64,000 nucleotides of DNA from Zeus faber (taxonomy: Eukaryota > Chordata > Actinopteri > Zeiformes > Zeidae), in NCBI GenBank assembly GCA_960531495.1, contig OY482862.1, positions 4,882,409 through 4,946,408 of the forward strand. Reading direction: 5' to 3'. Below the pieces are notes generated by a model. It searched no databases and was not told where the DNA came from. It was given only the letters and a program-made list of their open reading frames with translations. Position 1 is the first letter of the stretch. Every line of letters begins with the position of its first letter. Both the position numbers and the translations under genes were made by a program. Below, in pieces: positions 51,800 to 63,900 of this stretch.

Positions 51800-53220
51800 A
51801 TGTTAATGCATGCTCAAACAAAAAGGTATTTCTGGCTGACCCAAATTATATCGGTTGAAGAGTTACTGCTAATCGCTCTAAAGGTGAATCATCAGGAAAT
51901 TACTTTTTTGGTAGATTTGCTGAAACATCCCCTGAAACCAACCGCACTATCACAACAATTGGCACGGGAGGTGTTGAGACATGTAAAAGATTTATTAAAT
52001 TCCTCCCGGTGACAGATGATGGTGAGGGCGGTGCCACAGCACACCTATGACAATCTTTCATCTGCTCTTCCGTGTGGCCAGGAAATCTGTGTGGCCGAGA
52101 TTTTGTGTTCACTGGCTATTTCCATGATTTGCGATAGTGTGGGTGTTGTGGATTGTGTGAGGGCAAGAAAAATCTGTATGTCAATTAATAAAATACTGTC
52201 ATGCTGGACCAGTGTATTACTGTTTGTGGGAAGTAATCCCAGAGGTACCCTATTCCATTTCCCTTGATCTGTTAAACAAAGCTCATGTTTTGTGGGGAGA
52301 TAGCCCTGACGTCATGCCCCTGAATGACTTACACATTACAGCACAGACTGTAACCACCATTGACAAGTGTTATGACAAGAAATGGTTTGAGAAAGGGATA
52401 GAGATAGATTTGTTGCAGGGAGAGCATGTGCACTGTGTATATAGGAAAGAAATATTGTGCTTTGTCTGTGGGACTGTCTGAAACCCAATGGCGATTCTTT
52501 TATGTACCGTGTAGCTCACCACATCTCACTTTGTAATACCCCCGACACCACATGGCAGGGTGTCGGCCCATGGATTGCTGGTTGTAGGAGGGCCACAGAT
52601 TGGTCCCTGCACGAGCTTTCGGTTGCCTCGGTGTACCCCGTCAGCCATTTCACTGCACTTTTGCTGGGAAATGCCAAATTCATCTCGTTTCTCAGAAATC
52701 TGTCAGTAACCACCAAATGACACAATTGGCTGCTGATCCCCGAATCTTTATGGGCAAAAGTCAAATATGATGTGGGGTGCATTACACCGCTTGTGGTACA
52801 TCCAAAGGACTCCCACAGGCCATGCAAATCTCAATATCCCCTTAGAGATGCAGAAAAAGGTATTACTCCAGTGTTTGAGTCATTCCTCGAGAGGGGTATT
52901 GTTACTCCAAGTCCAACCTACCCATGCAACCCATCCATCCTGCCTGTTGGAAAGGCAGATGGGGTCTTGTGGCGTTTTTTGTAAGATCTGCGTGTGGTTA
53001 ATGATGTGGTACACCACAGAGCTCCAGTGATGCCTAATCCAACCCCTGTACTCTCACAGGTCCCAGGTGAATCAAAATGGTTTTCTGTCATAGATTTGGC
53101 CAACGTGCTTCTCTGCATTCGGTAGAAAAGAAATCCAAGTATTGGTTTCCTTTTACTTTTAAGGAGAAGCATTAGAAGTGGACCAGGATGCCACAGGGCG
53201 TCGCTGAGTCTCCGGCATTT
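51800..53220 (+). pseudogene. Endogenous-retrovirus-like protease/RT 5' part
   Basis: Near 51885-51915 the frame reads KVNHQEITFLVD, like the segment leading to a retroviral protease active site, but the Gly after the Asp is lost by a shift. From about 52775 the RT begins: a KSQYPL-type entry, EKGITPVFESFLERGIV, an in-frame stop near 52982, DLRVVNDVVHHRAPVMPNP, SKWFSVIDLA, a further stop, and WTRMPQGVAESPAF in another frame. The order and spacing are those of a retroviral pol rather than gypsy. At 53222 it is cut before the catalytic YxDD box. Not functional. Confidence 0.7.
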
Positions 53221-53221
53221 A

Positions 53222-53588
53222 TTACAGTCCAGGGTCAGGAAAGCCAGGATATCTGTCAGCAAGGCCAAACAAGTCAGGCAAGGAACAGGGAGAGAATCAG
53301 AATCTGTAAGACAGGCAGAGGATCAAAAAAGAAAAGGGAAATCAACAAGGTATTAGAGGGATCATTAGACTACGCTAAAAAGCTTAGCCTAAGTAAAAAC
53401 AATCTGGCACAGAACAGAGGAGGTGGACCAGTATAAGTACTGGGTGACTGATGAGGAGATGAGCTGCAGGTGAGGGGAATAGCGGGAAACCTAGGTGACG
53501 TTCAGCAAAGGGGAGTGGCCAGATCTGAAATGACAGTTACTGACAGGCTAAAGGCAAAACTAGATTAACTTAAACACACATCACATAT
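53222..53588 (-). mobile_element. LTR-like insertion replacing the RT core
   Basis: This 367-bp block interrupts the retroviral RT between its fingers/palm and connection parts. On the minus strand it has a TACTTATACTGG promoter-like element near 53440 and CTGTAATAAATG at its 3' edge. The RT segment carrying YxDD (roughly 120 residues) is missing, so insertion was accompanied by a deletion. No target duplication was seen. Confidence 0.45.
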
Positions 53589-53589
53589 C

Positions 53590-54310
53590 TAGGCCATGAA
53601 ATTTTGGCTGCAGGCCACACCTTGGAACCTTTGGAAATTCCTCAACCAAAAACAAAAACACAGATATTGTCTTTCCTCGGTTAAGTTGGCGACTGCATAC
53701 AATGGATTACTGATTTTGCCCACCTAGCACAACCTCTTCATGATTTGGCACATAATCATGGTCTGTCCCCTAAGGACCCAGTGCTGTGGAACCCGGAGGC
53801 AGAGGAAAGTTTCGGGAAATTAAAGGCCCCTCTTGCTGCAGCCCCGACTGTTGACTCTCGACTACCTGACATGGAAAAAGACTTTACTCTTTCAGTGAAG
53901 GAAAATAATGGGTTTGTGTCTGCTGTTCTTTTGCAGATTTATGGCCAACGTCTTTGCCCAGAGGCAGATTATTCCCAGAGACTAGACGCTGGAGAGCGCA
54001 GTCTCCCTCCTTGTATGCGATTTGTGGCTGCTATGTCAGATGCCATCACAGTCTCTGCACCACTTGCGGCCTACCGCCCACTTAAAGTTTTGGAACCACG
54101 TGTATTCCGCTATTATCTATCAAAAGACATCTAATTTCTCCACTGCTCGTTTCTTACATCATCAACAGCTTTTTAACCTACCTCATGTTACCATACAGCA
54201 CTGCTATGTTCTCAACCCTGCAACACTACTACCAACAGAAGATGATGGCGAGTCCCATGACTTTTTGGCAGTCATAGAACAACTCACCACTCAACTCAAC
54301 ACCATCTGAA
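53590..54310 (+). pseudogene. Endogenous-retrovirus-like RT connection and RNase H
   Basis: Reading resumes YLGHEILAAG, then after one stop LAQPLHDLAHNHGL and DPVLWNPEAEESFGKLKAPL. The RNase H-side segment includes DFTLSVKENNGFVSAVLLQ and LPPCMRFVAAMSDAI, and further on NVTIQHCYVLNPATLL-type sequence in a shifted frame (54180-54240). The module order fits retroviral pol after the RT thumb. Frameshifts near 53950 and 54100 break it. The catalytic RNase H Asp/Glu residues cannot be placed with confidence. Confidence 0.7.
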
Positions 54311-54459
54311 AGTCTCTGAATGTAACCATATCGCCTACATCGCCATGAAAACTGCTGCCACGAGCCCTGATCCATAAGCCGTCCTGCTGTGCCACAAATT
54401 ACGCCATCAGTAACCCTTTCTGATTTGGTTAAATTCCAACATCATGCCTCCCCGAACAA

Positions 54460-55120
54460 GAAGGCACAGTGGTCCCGAGACGGCTGCCGCTGGGATGATG
54501 TGTGGTATGGTCCCACAGGTAAACCATGTTTACCCAAATAATTTTTCCATTTCTATGCTCAGTTGTCACATGGAAAGGACCATGTGCCAAAAGGGGGGAA
54601 CAAGGGGGCAACAAGTGAAAAATTGGTGGGACACATCAGGATTTACGATCTCTGCTAAATATTTCAGTGAAAAATGTGTTGTCTGTGCTACTAAGCATGT
54701 GGGCCCTGACCACAGAACTCCAGTCCAGCCATCCAACTCCTGACACTTCATTTGACCACCTAATGATCGATTTCATCACCTTAACTCTGTGCCAAGGTAA
54801 ACAATATTGTTTAGTCAATAAGGTTTCGTTAATTTACATGTTCTCTAAATGGATCGAAGTCTTCTGATCAGAACATGCTGACGCACATATGGTTGCAAAA
54901 GTCTTGCTTACGGAAATAATTCCAAGGTGGGTGAAAAGTATGCTGTGACAATGGAGCACACTTTCGCTAAGGTTACAAATTTACCTCAGAAATAATTGTG
55001 CCTACCACCCACAGAGTGGAGGTGCTGTTGAAAGAGCAAACGGCACTATAAAAAACCAAGACAATGGAAGCAACACAGTTGGACTGGGTGAACTGTTAAC
55101 CGCGAGTTGCGTGCAATGCG
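54460..55120 (+). pseudogene. Endogenous-retrovirus-like integrase
   Basis: The frame reads GTRGQQVKNWWDTSGFTISA and CVVCATKHVG, the second half of an integrase zinc-binding region. Around 54760-54870 a core-like segment with MFSKWIEVF follows several stops. Near 55005-55060 AYHPQSGGAVERANGTIKNQ carries the catalytic Glu block. In between, stops and shifts remove clear sight of the first two Asp residues. It follows the RNase H region in the expected order. No env gene was recognised after it. Confidence 0.7.
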
Positions 55121-55124
55121 TGGA

Positions 55125-56075
55125 AGAACAAATCTGTCCACAGGTCTATCACTGTTCAAGATCCTCCATGGCAGGCCCATGAAAAGTGGTTTGTCCCCAC
55201 CCACTCCCACTACTGGAAACCTTTGGAGACTTGAGTGAAACTATGCTGTCACATTTCCATAACCTCTCTAGAACTCTCAGTTCCATTCACGCACAGGTAA
55301 AAGTGGCCTGACCCAGACCCTTGGAAGAACCTCTGCATGACCTACAGCCAGGCCAGTAGGTGATCCACAAAAGCTTCACGAGGAGAATCTGGAGTTTGGA
55401 GGACCGTTCCAGGACCGTTCCAGGTCCTACTAATCACTGCTTCCACAGTGAAGGGGGCCAGACGAGACACCTGGCTCCACGCCAGCCACTGCAGGAGAGT
55501 TCCAGAACCCATCAAGGACGTGGTCAGTACAATGCTTTAAGAGTCTTACCGCCTTGGGGCAAAGTCCAGACAAGGAAGGGGAGATATCTTGTAGTGACTC
55601 TCATCTCACCTGTCTGGCAAAGTAAAGAAATAACCCAAAAGCATAGAAAGGCCCGAAAAACACCATCTGCATCACCTCCCTGAGGGGGGACATAAAAGAC
55701 ATTATGAACACTAATGATGATTCATGCATTATAATGGCTATCATCGTTGCCATTGTTAAAACCTGTAGGACCAAAGTCATGATCCAAACTGTTTTTTTTT
55801 CGCCATTGCTGGGAACCACCTGGTAGTCCATATGATGAGAACAACTCTGATTCTGAGGACCATACCTATGAGGCATTACGACCCGTGCAAGTGACCACTT
55901 AATTCGACCTGTAAATGTGGTCCCATGTGGATTTTATAACCTGCTATTTGTCCTACTCTGCTTTTTTCTATCATACTACTTATGTACGCATTGATTTATA
56001 TCCTACTGTTTACTATATTTACATTGTCATGTTATATTGTTATATTGTTTTAAGTAATTGGTCAATAAAATTACC
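55125..56075 (+). other. Retrovirus-like 3' region, no gene recognised
   Basis: This stretch lies between integrase and polypurine tract, where env would be. Short frames only; I see no signal peptide, cleavage site or fusion motif, and near-complete loss is likely. Confidence 0.4.
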
Positions 56076-56475
56076 AAAAGGGGGGAGTGTGATAGCAATT
56101 CTGAGATATCGCCTTGGAATGGCTAGCGATGTTGCTATCATCAATAAAACTTTCCTCAATGTGACAATGACAATGTCAGCAATATACAATCTTTATCTCT
56201 GTGTAACCTATGGTGTGACTAGGTGCAAGCTTGAACATTGTCGAAACCAAAGATTGTGAACGTGCTGAACGGAACTAGCTCACACATCCTATTGAATTCA
56301 CACCTTTCAGCCTGTTGCCAGAAACTGCTAGACCTAATTCATCACTGTCATAACCTTTGCATGTAACACCCTTTCAAGGCTGCTGACCCAAACTTATCGT
56401 TGGAGAACTTAGCTGTGACTCGAGAGAAGCATTGTTTCCCCTGTGCTTGCAACCACATTAAATAATACTAATACT
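56076..56475 (+). mobile_element. Polypurine tract and 3' LTR of the retrovirus-like element
   Basis: AAAAGGGGGGAG at 56076-56087 is a polypurine tract immediately before TGTGATAGCAATTCTGAG, the TG start of an LTR at 56088. An ATTAAATA signal lies near 56459, after which a SINE begins. No matching 5' LTR was found upstream of 51800, so the element is 5'-truncated or its 5' LTR lies outside what I can recognise. Confidence 0.7.
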
Positions 56476-56483
56476 AGTATTAG

Positions 56484-56688
56484 GGGATGGTAGCTCAGGC
56501 AGTAGAGGTGGTGGTCTAGTGATCCAAAGGTTGCTGGTTCGATCCCAGGCTCCTTCTGCTAGCATGCTGTAGTGTCCTTGAGCAAGACACTTAACCCCTA
56601 ATTGCTCCTGATGGCTGCGTCCGTCGGTGTTTGAACAATTGTAAGTCGCTTTGGATAAAAGCGTCTGCTAAATGTAATGTAATGTAAT
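56484..56688 (+). mobile_element. tRNA-derived SINE, family 3
   Basis: GGTAGCTCAGGCAGTAGAGG (A-box region) and GGTTCGATCCC at 56536 (B box) form the tRNA-like head. GTCCTTGAGCAAGACACTTA and ATTGCTCC follow, and the tail is TAAGTCGCTTTGGATAAAAG then CGTCTGCTAAAT, a tail widespread in fish SINEs, followed by (GTAAT)n. A TAATACTA-like stretch on both sides may be the target duplication. Confidence 0.9.
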
Positions 56689-56699
56689 ACTATGGAAGA

Positions 56700-58465
56700 T
56701 GTATTTTGGAAGATGTAAATTGTAACAGCTGTTTTCCCTCATACTGTATTTATTCACGAAGGTGCCATAATCTATTTTCCAGAGGGTCTTGTTTGATAAG
56801 ATTAAAGCTTTATCAGAGTTATTAAGGTGTTTATTAAGGTGTTTATTTTTTTGTTTATATGGTATAGGGATAGTAGTATTACAAGTTATGCACAGCAAGT
56901 TACATATGTATAATCAAAACTTGAACAATGCATTGAAACATGGAATTTGTAAATCACTGATTCAGTCAGTATTGTCATATGTTGATCCCATTGCAAACTA
57001 GGTTATAATATAATTGAATGCACAATGGTGGGCAGTGTGTATTAAAAGGATACGCAATTTAGAGTTTATTCAATTTTGAAAAGTAAGAGGTTGAAACAAA
57101 GTTGCAATTTCAACGTTGATTTGCCTTTCAAAATCGGATCAAAATTCAGCGGTAATTCAACCTTGGTCCACGATGTTGATTCCCCCGGGAATAAAGGGAC
57201 AAAGGGATGACAATGTTTCACTCCTGTTTTGGTCTTACCAACCAAACACCGACTGAAACAATATAACAGCATGAAAACAATGATAATTTTTTACATTAGA
57301 GCAGTTATCCCGCACACCTCCTTTTTTTGGAGTCTCTGAATGTGTTACTCCCATTCCTGCAGAAGTCCCTGATGAGGTTGCTGTCTGAGACTCAAATCTC
57401 CTGATGCTGCCACCCATAACTATTCTATGGGGTTGAGCAATTGAGTCTAGAGAGAAAGAAGGAAAATGTTTGTGACATTCCAGGTATTGGAGGTACATAA
57501 TGCCCAACTAACTAAGTGCCCTAAATCCCAACTAACTAAACTAAAAAGTTGTTGTTTTTTTATTTGCTCCTAAAGGACCTTGTTGGGTTAAAGTGCACAT
57601 AATCACATTGGCCTTCTCTGTATTGTTGTTCTTAGGGCAACAAAAAAAACAAACTGACAACTTTCTCTAATAGCACATTAGCTATGGTTCCCAAAAATCT
57701 TGCATCGAGACTTCAAAAGTCACATGGGTAGTCGTGTGACTATTAATCTGTTGAGGACAGGAAGTGGAACACAGAAGATTGCTGGCTACTCAACCATCTG
57801 TCGCATCTCACAATCATCTGTTACTCACAATGAGTAGGACCAGGGAGATGTTAGAAGAGGTCTTCTTCTAAAGTTCGCCACTTCTGGAGCAGCTCCAGCA
57901 GAGGTGGTGCAGCGGTAAAAGAGTTGCTAGGGGTTGCACTTAGACAAGAGGAATAGACTAGACAGGGCTCCTTGATTGGCAACACAGAAGCCAAATGCAC
58001 GTTCCACAGGTGTTTCCTGTGCCACATACCTCTCTACATCCTTTATCAGTTTTGCAGAGCTGTGCAAACCATGCTACCATTTTGTTTTTGCAAACTGTTG
58101 CACTCTGTGCTTAACTGGGAGTGCCTGCTGTACGAATCAAACACATTTCAGCTGACTCGCTACATTATCCTGCTTCGTGAGATCGCCACCTGGTTTGGCC
58201 CTGAGCCATGAACATAATTTGGATAATACTCTTGATTCCAAGCAACCTCGCACATCCTCATGTTAGTAAAGCAATTCCGCCACGTGAGCTCAGCCGGGTT
58301 ATTTACCCTCATAAAGAAAATATTTTGAAGTGTTAAATGTACATTTGGAAACGGAATCCTATAGGTGACTCAGTTTGTACGCTTAAGTCTGTCTGACAAA
58401 CTATCCTGTTTATGATTTAAAGATTACTAATCCATCATCTGGAGTAGCTAAGGGGTGTGGATGAT
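56700..58465. other. No gene recognised
   Basis: 57070-57190 has GTTGCAATTTCAACGTTGATTT and related AACGTTGA motifs of a dispersed fish repeat. The frame at 57972-58211 has no recognisable domain. No element ends identified. Confidence 0.4.
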
Positions 58466-58467
58466 TC

Positions 58468-60290
58468 AAGATTCAAGAGGTTTATTCGTCACATACATAC
58501 ATATACATACTTTCATACATATATGCAGTGAAATGTAGTGCAACGCACCCCGTGATAACACATAATATGTCCTAGGAAAAATTTCTTTCTAATAGACCAA
58601 CTAACTGACTCCTAAAATGTAATAAAGTAAGTCGAATACTTATAGAATAAAGTAAAAATATATAGAATAGAATAGAATAAAATACAATAAAAATCAAATA
58701 CAATAAAATAAAATGAGATAAAATGGAATAGATAGAAGGAATATGCTTATGTATATGGAATAGGCAATTATGTATATACAGATATGTGCTTTAAAGTGGC
58801 ATGTGAATAAAGTGAGGTAGTGTTAGGGATAATACAGCACAGTATATAACAGTACGGCGCAGCAATACGGCATCACGAACAACCCTGAACAGTGACACAG
58901 TATGCGGTACAGTATGCTACATATAGTACAGTAGGTAGTGAAGCCTATGTGTATGGCTCAGTGAGGACCCCTGGAGAGGTCAGCATTGACAGTTCTTATG
59001 GCTTGCGGGAAAAAACTGTCTCAGTCTCTCTGTTCTCGCTGTGTGACTGCGGAGGCGCTTGCCTGACCGCAGCAGCTGGAACAGACCGTTGTTGGGGTGA
59101 TGAGGATCCTTCATGATCCTGCGGGCTCTGCTACTACACCTCCTGGTGTATAACACCTGCGAGGATAGTTCCAGTGGTACGTTCACCTGAACGCACCACC
59201 CTCTGCAGGGCCCGCCTGTCCTGAGCAGTACAGCTTCCAAACCAGGCAGTGATGTTGCCTGTCAAAATGCTCTCCACTGCTCCAGAGTAGAAGGACTTGA
59301 GGATCCTCACCGAGACCCTGAATTTCCTCAGCTGCCTGAGGTGGTAAAGACGCTGCCTCGCCTTCCTCACCAGAGTGTCTGTTTGTAAAGTCCATGTTAA
59401 GTCCTCTGTGATGTGGACTCCCAGGTTTTTGAAGCTGCTTACCCTGTCAACAGAAATCCCGTTAATCACCAAGGGCATGTGCGTCCTCGATTGTGATCCT
59501 TGCCTAAAGTCCACAATCAGCTCCTTAGTTTTGTTGACGTCAGGTGGAAGCTGTTGTCCTGGCACCAGAGTGACAGGTCAGCCACCTCCTCGCGGTAGGT
59601 CTTCTCGTCGCAGTCGGTGATCAGGCCCACGACAACGGTGTCGTCAGCAAACTTGATGATGGTGTTGGAGCTGGACCTGGCCACACAGTGATGTGTGTAC
59701 AGGGAGTACAGTAGGGGGCTGAGGACGCAACCCTGGGGGGATCCCTTATTCAGGGTGAGGACGCTTGACATGTGCTTCCCCACCCTGACCACCTGGGGGC
59801 GAGTGCCCCCAGGCGCACAGCGGGGCATTCAGTCCGAGCTCCTTCAGCTTGACAGCCAGTCTGGTGGGGACTATGGTGTTGAAGGCTGAACTGTAATCGA
59901 TGAACAGCATTCTCACATAGGCCCCCTTCTGGCCATCCAGGTGCGTGAGCGTGGTGTGCAGTACCTGGGAAACCGCATCATCCGTGGATCTGTTCTGCCG
60001 GTACGTGAACTGCAACGGGTCCAAGGTGCAGGGGAGGGAGGCGCAGATGTAATCCTTAATCAACCTCTCGAAACACTTCATGACCAACGAGGTAAGGGCC
60101 ACCTGAGGGTAGTCATTCAAGCAGGCAGGAGAGGCGATCTTCGGGACAGGAACAACGGTGGACCTCTTGAAGCAGGACGGGACCACTGATTCAGCCAGGG
60201 AGATGTTGAATATTGTGGTGAACACCTGGGCTAGCACAGGTCTTCAGTACTGGCCCAGATATGCCATCTGGGCCTGCAGCCCGCTGATCT
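58468..60290 (-). pseudogene. CR1/Rex-type LINE, ORF2 3' half and 3' UTR
   Basis: On the minus strand the frame starts [17 protein letters not shown] at 60285, shifts, and continues [87 protein letters not shown] (first catalytic Asp). After a shift near 59815 it reads GSPQGCVLSPLLYSLYTHHC and IKFADDTVVVGLI (FADD box). A further shift near 59545 leads to DVNKTKELIVDFRQG, NLGVHITEDLTWT and FYSGAVESILTGNITAWFGS. The 3' UTR ends near 58470 in a TTTATTCGTCACATAC-type sequence. The endonuclease is lost by 5' truncation. Only two or three shifts break an otherwise well preserved RT. Confidence 0.9.
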
Positions 60291-60294
60291 CTAC

Positions 60295-60907
60295 CAGTAT
60301 TCCCAAACCTTTTTTTCTGCCACGACACACCTTTTACAATGAAATAATCCAATGGCAAACAACTACCTGTTAACCACTAAAAACATCAGAAAAATGTATA
60401 ACAATGCCATATGATTATTGCCTACTAATAGTGATCCAAGACTCGCAAACAATTAGTTTGTAGTGAGCAACTTTTTGAAATGACTGGAGGAGGAGTCAGG
60501 AGTCACTCCTGCAAAAGAATGGGCGAGGGGGTGAATCTTTAACAAACTAAATCCCGTTCATAGTTCACTGTAAGTCCTCCCTTGCTCACCGTGCATTAAA
60601 CCAACTGAGTCAAATTTATAAATAGAATGAAAATCAGATGACTCATTTGACTTAGTGAGTCAATAACCGAATCTTAAAAAGAGAGTCAAACCTTTCATCA
60701 CTATGAAATCTTACTTTCAGAGTGAAACTTCTCCAGATGAACACAGAGATAGTATTCTGGCTTGGAACTGAGTAATGAGATGAATTAGTGCAGCCTTGCA
60801 AATTTTCTCATCATTTATTTTTAAGTGGAATTAGAAAATTTCACAGCACGCCGGACAAGCTTTCACAGCACACGAGTGCTCAGTGGCACAATAGTTGAAC
60901 ATCAGTG
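60295..60907. mobile_element. Non-autonomous hAT-like element, copy 2, with 8-bp target duplication
   Basis: The left end is CAGTATTCCCAAACCTTTTT and the right end AGTTGAACATCAGTG, a degenerate inverted pair of hAT type. The flanking 8-mers are ATCTCTAC (60287-60294) and ATCTATAC (60908-60915), one mismatch apart. The body matches 3817-4551. No transposase. It sits at the truncated 5' edge of the minus-strand LINE. Confidence 0.85.
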
Positions 60908-60915
60908 ATCTATAC

Positions 60916-63900
60916 AACATATAAACATGTACCTACATGTCAAACGAATGTAAAGATAAAACGTCCCTTTATATGAAGAAATGCCTGCTGACTCCCCCAA
61001 CCCACACTTCTTTTGTCCCTACAGCTGTTCTTGTCAGTCACGCTCCTTCGCACCTTTTGCTGTACATAGCGCACATCACTGCCTGGATCTGTCTCAGAAG
61101 ACTTTACAGAGGGATTTATTCGGGAGGTTATGCTCGGCTAAGAGATTAAGAAAAATCCATTTCCCTGAAAATCTCGCAAGCCTTGCCCTGCGGTCCCCCG
61201 GTGTTGTAATGGTGCAGTGAAATATCTGTCATTAGAGTTTGGCTTTGAGCAAACTGAAACCCAATTGACCACAGGATTGTGTTGGAGTCAATTAAAGGCC
61301 ATCTCCAGCATTTTGTTTTTGCATTTTGGAGCTATTAAATGCTTCTCTACTGCACTTCTTGCCGCATTACACTGATTCTACCGTAACTGCCACACATTTT
61401 TGACCAATACCAGATTTTAGCAACAAAAGTTTAACATTTCAAGCTATATTTGAATGTGTGAAATGAATGAATACCAATTGATACATAAAACATGTTGTTT
61501 TATTTGTTATAAATGTACTCGTCTTACACTTTACAGACTACACTTTTAACAGCCTGCCTTTCATGGATTTTAGTCTCATTATGTGACAAACAAGATAATA
61601 CACGATAAAATAAAGACTTAACAAGCCAGACAGTTTTGAAAAGAAATGTTAGATCTTAAGATCTAACATCTAAGATAGTACTTTATTGATCTGCAATGGA
61701 GGAAATTCGGGCATTGGAACAACACAGTGGAGGAACATGGAGTACAGAGTAAGAGGATATACTTAAATTCACTAATATATACATAAAAAAAACAATGAGT
61801 AATATTCAGGTCAGAAATAAGATGAGGAATGTGGCAAGTAGCCACATTGAAGAACACAATGTTGACAGCATGTCGTTCTTCTTTTCAAAGCTCCAAAAAC
61901 ATTTGCAAAGCACACATTTTTTACGAGGACATTTGCAGTTCACAATTTTGTTTTTTAATTTATTTTCAAAATTTTCCTGTTCAGGCAGCCAAAAGAAGAA
62001 AATTATAAAAAAGAAAAATTTGGACGTCACAATGTCCAATTCATAAGGGTCACACTACAGCTCTGTTCTGCCTCTGTTTCTTTACGCCTTGTCCGCCTTC
62101 CCACCTCCCACCCCTCTCTGCTGGAGTATCGCCTTGCTTGTCCCCCCCTTTATCTGCTCTGACCAGTCCACTGTTATGTCACTTACAGTATAACCTCTAG
62201 GGAATGTTATGCTTTAGCTGAGATATATGTTTGTTCACCGGAAGTGAGCAAGCTGAAGTGAGCAGCTTCCTGGGGAGCCCTTAGCAGTAGCTGGCAGCTG
62301 GCAACACCTCCATTTTGCCATAGGCAGTGCATAAACACTAACTGGCCTGCATAGGGAATGTATGAATGTATTCTCACCATAAATTTCATACACATTGAGC
62401 ACACACATAGTATATACTCAATTTAAACTGCACAAACTGTTCATCAAGACAATATCATGTATAATCCTTTATAATTGACAGTGTATAACACATCATCACC
62501 AGAATAGAACTCAACAATTAAATTAAATGTGATTGGCTTCTTATTTGTACCATCACACTCGGTGAAAGTGTACTGGCACAGGAAGAGACAGGAAATGAGG
62601 ACAAGAGGGGAAAAAAATGTTTGTTATCAGTGATATCTTGTCTGTGAAAATGTTTTTCACTTTGGCCTTTGGTTCTGACATCAGATTTACTTCACTATTC
62701 GCTATTCGATATGAAGTGGAATAAATTCTTAATACTGAGGCAAAGGGGGACCCGCATGGAGGAGATTAACGACGGCATCGCAGCGTGCTTTGGCTGATGA
62801 ATTAGTATTCCCTTTTTTCCGCCTCCTGTCTGCCGCGGGCGAAGACAGGTCCTGCACTGCCAACGGGTACATCAGAATAAAATGTGACACCGCCTTCACC
62901 AAGTTGCCCCACAAACCGTCAGCAAGTGCATCAATTTGGATTGACGCCTCATCGAGGAGATTGCGCACCAATGTCAATAGCACAATCAGCGGCGTGTGCA
63001 AATGCCAAAAAAGCATTAAGTCCTTCCAAGAAACCTGAGCGATGTTAAAAACAATGGTCTCCATCATTAGATTTCTTTTTTTTTAGAAAGAAGAGGTCTG
63101 TTTTTTAAGACCCCTGTAGCACAGTGCTATCTCTGACAGTAGCTGCCTCTATTTGTCTGTTTTTGGGCTGCAGGCCAACGCTCTTATCAAACAGCTTTTG
63201 TGATTTTACTTTTTGTTCAACAAGATAAAAGGTTCATGGAAGAAAGCACATTTTTTTGCCGTTGGAGGTGGTCCCGGCTGGGAATGTTACATTCTCGCTG
63301 ACTCTCCCTCATCAGCTTTTTGTGCTCCAAGGCGTAAACCCATACCAATAATCCATTTGTCAAAAAACCCACTATATTGCTTTTTGAAATTCCTTTTGTA
63401 TTCTTGCAGTTTGAAGTTTTGCTGAATAATGGTTGGACTCATGGCCCTCATTCATTTCCTGGCTGGGAGACATTGCTCGGCCGCTTGGCTCAGGCGATCG
63501 TATTTAATGTGTCATCTGTACTGAAAAGCGAATTGCTTTTGTTTTAGGTTTTTCCTGTGTGGTTGTTCTTCTTTTCTCTGTCAACAAAGGCTATTAACAG
63601 TTTGGAAGGAAGAAGAAAGCAAGCCCTGGACAGTTGCCAAAGCTTTGTCAATTTCAGCAGCATCTCAGGCTGAACACACACCTCAGCCACATCAGGAGCC
63701 AAGCTCTCTGATGCCACACATTCCAATGGGTCGCTGTTAAGCCTGGTTCACACTGTACATCATCCATGCCCTGTGATGTCAAAACATCTCCATCAATAAT
63801 CTGCTTATTCAGATTGCTGAAGGGAAATTAAATTGTAACATTTTCCACCAATCATCAATGGAGATGATTGCTCTATAGGAAGAGCTCAAGATCTTGCCAA

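Noticed and set aside
57972-58211. 79-residue frame with Cys/His residues
   Set aside because: The Cys/His spacing fits no zinc-finger pattern I know, and no other coding evidence exists nearby.
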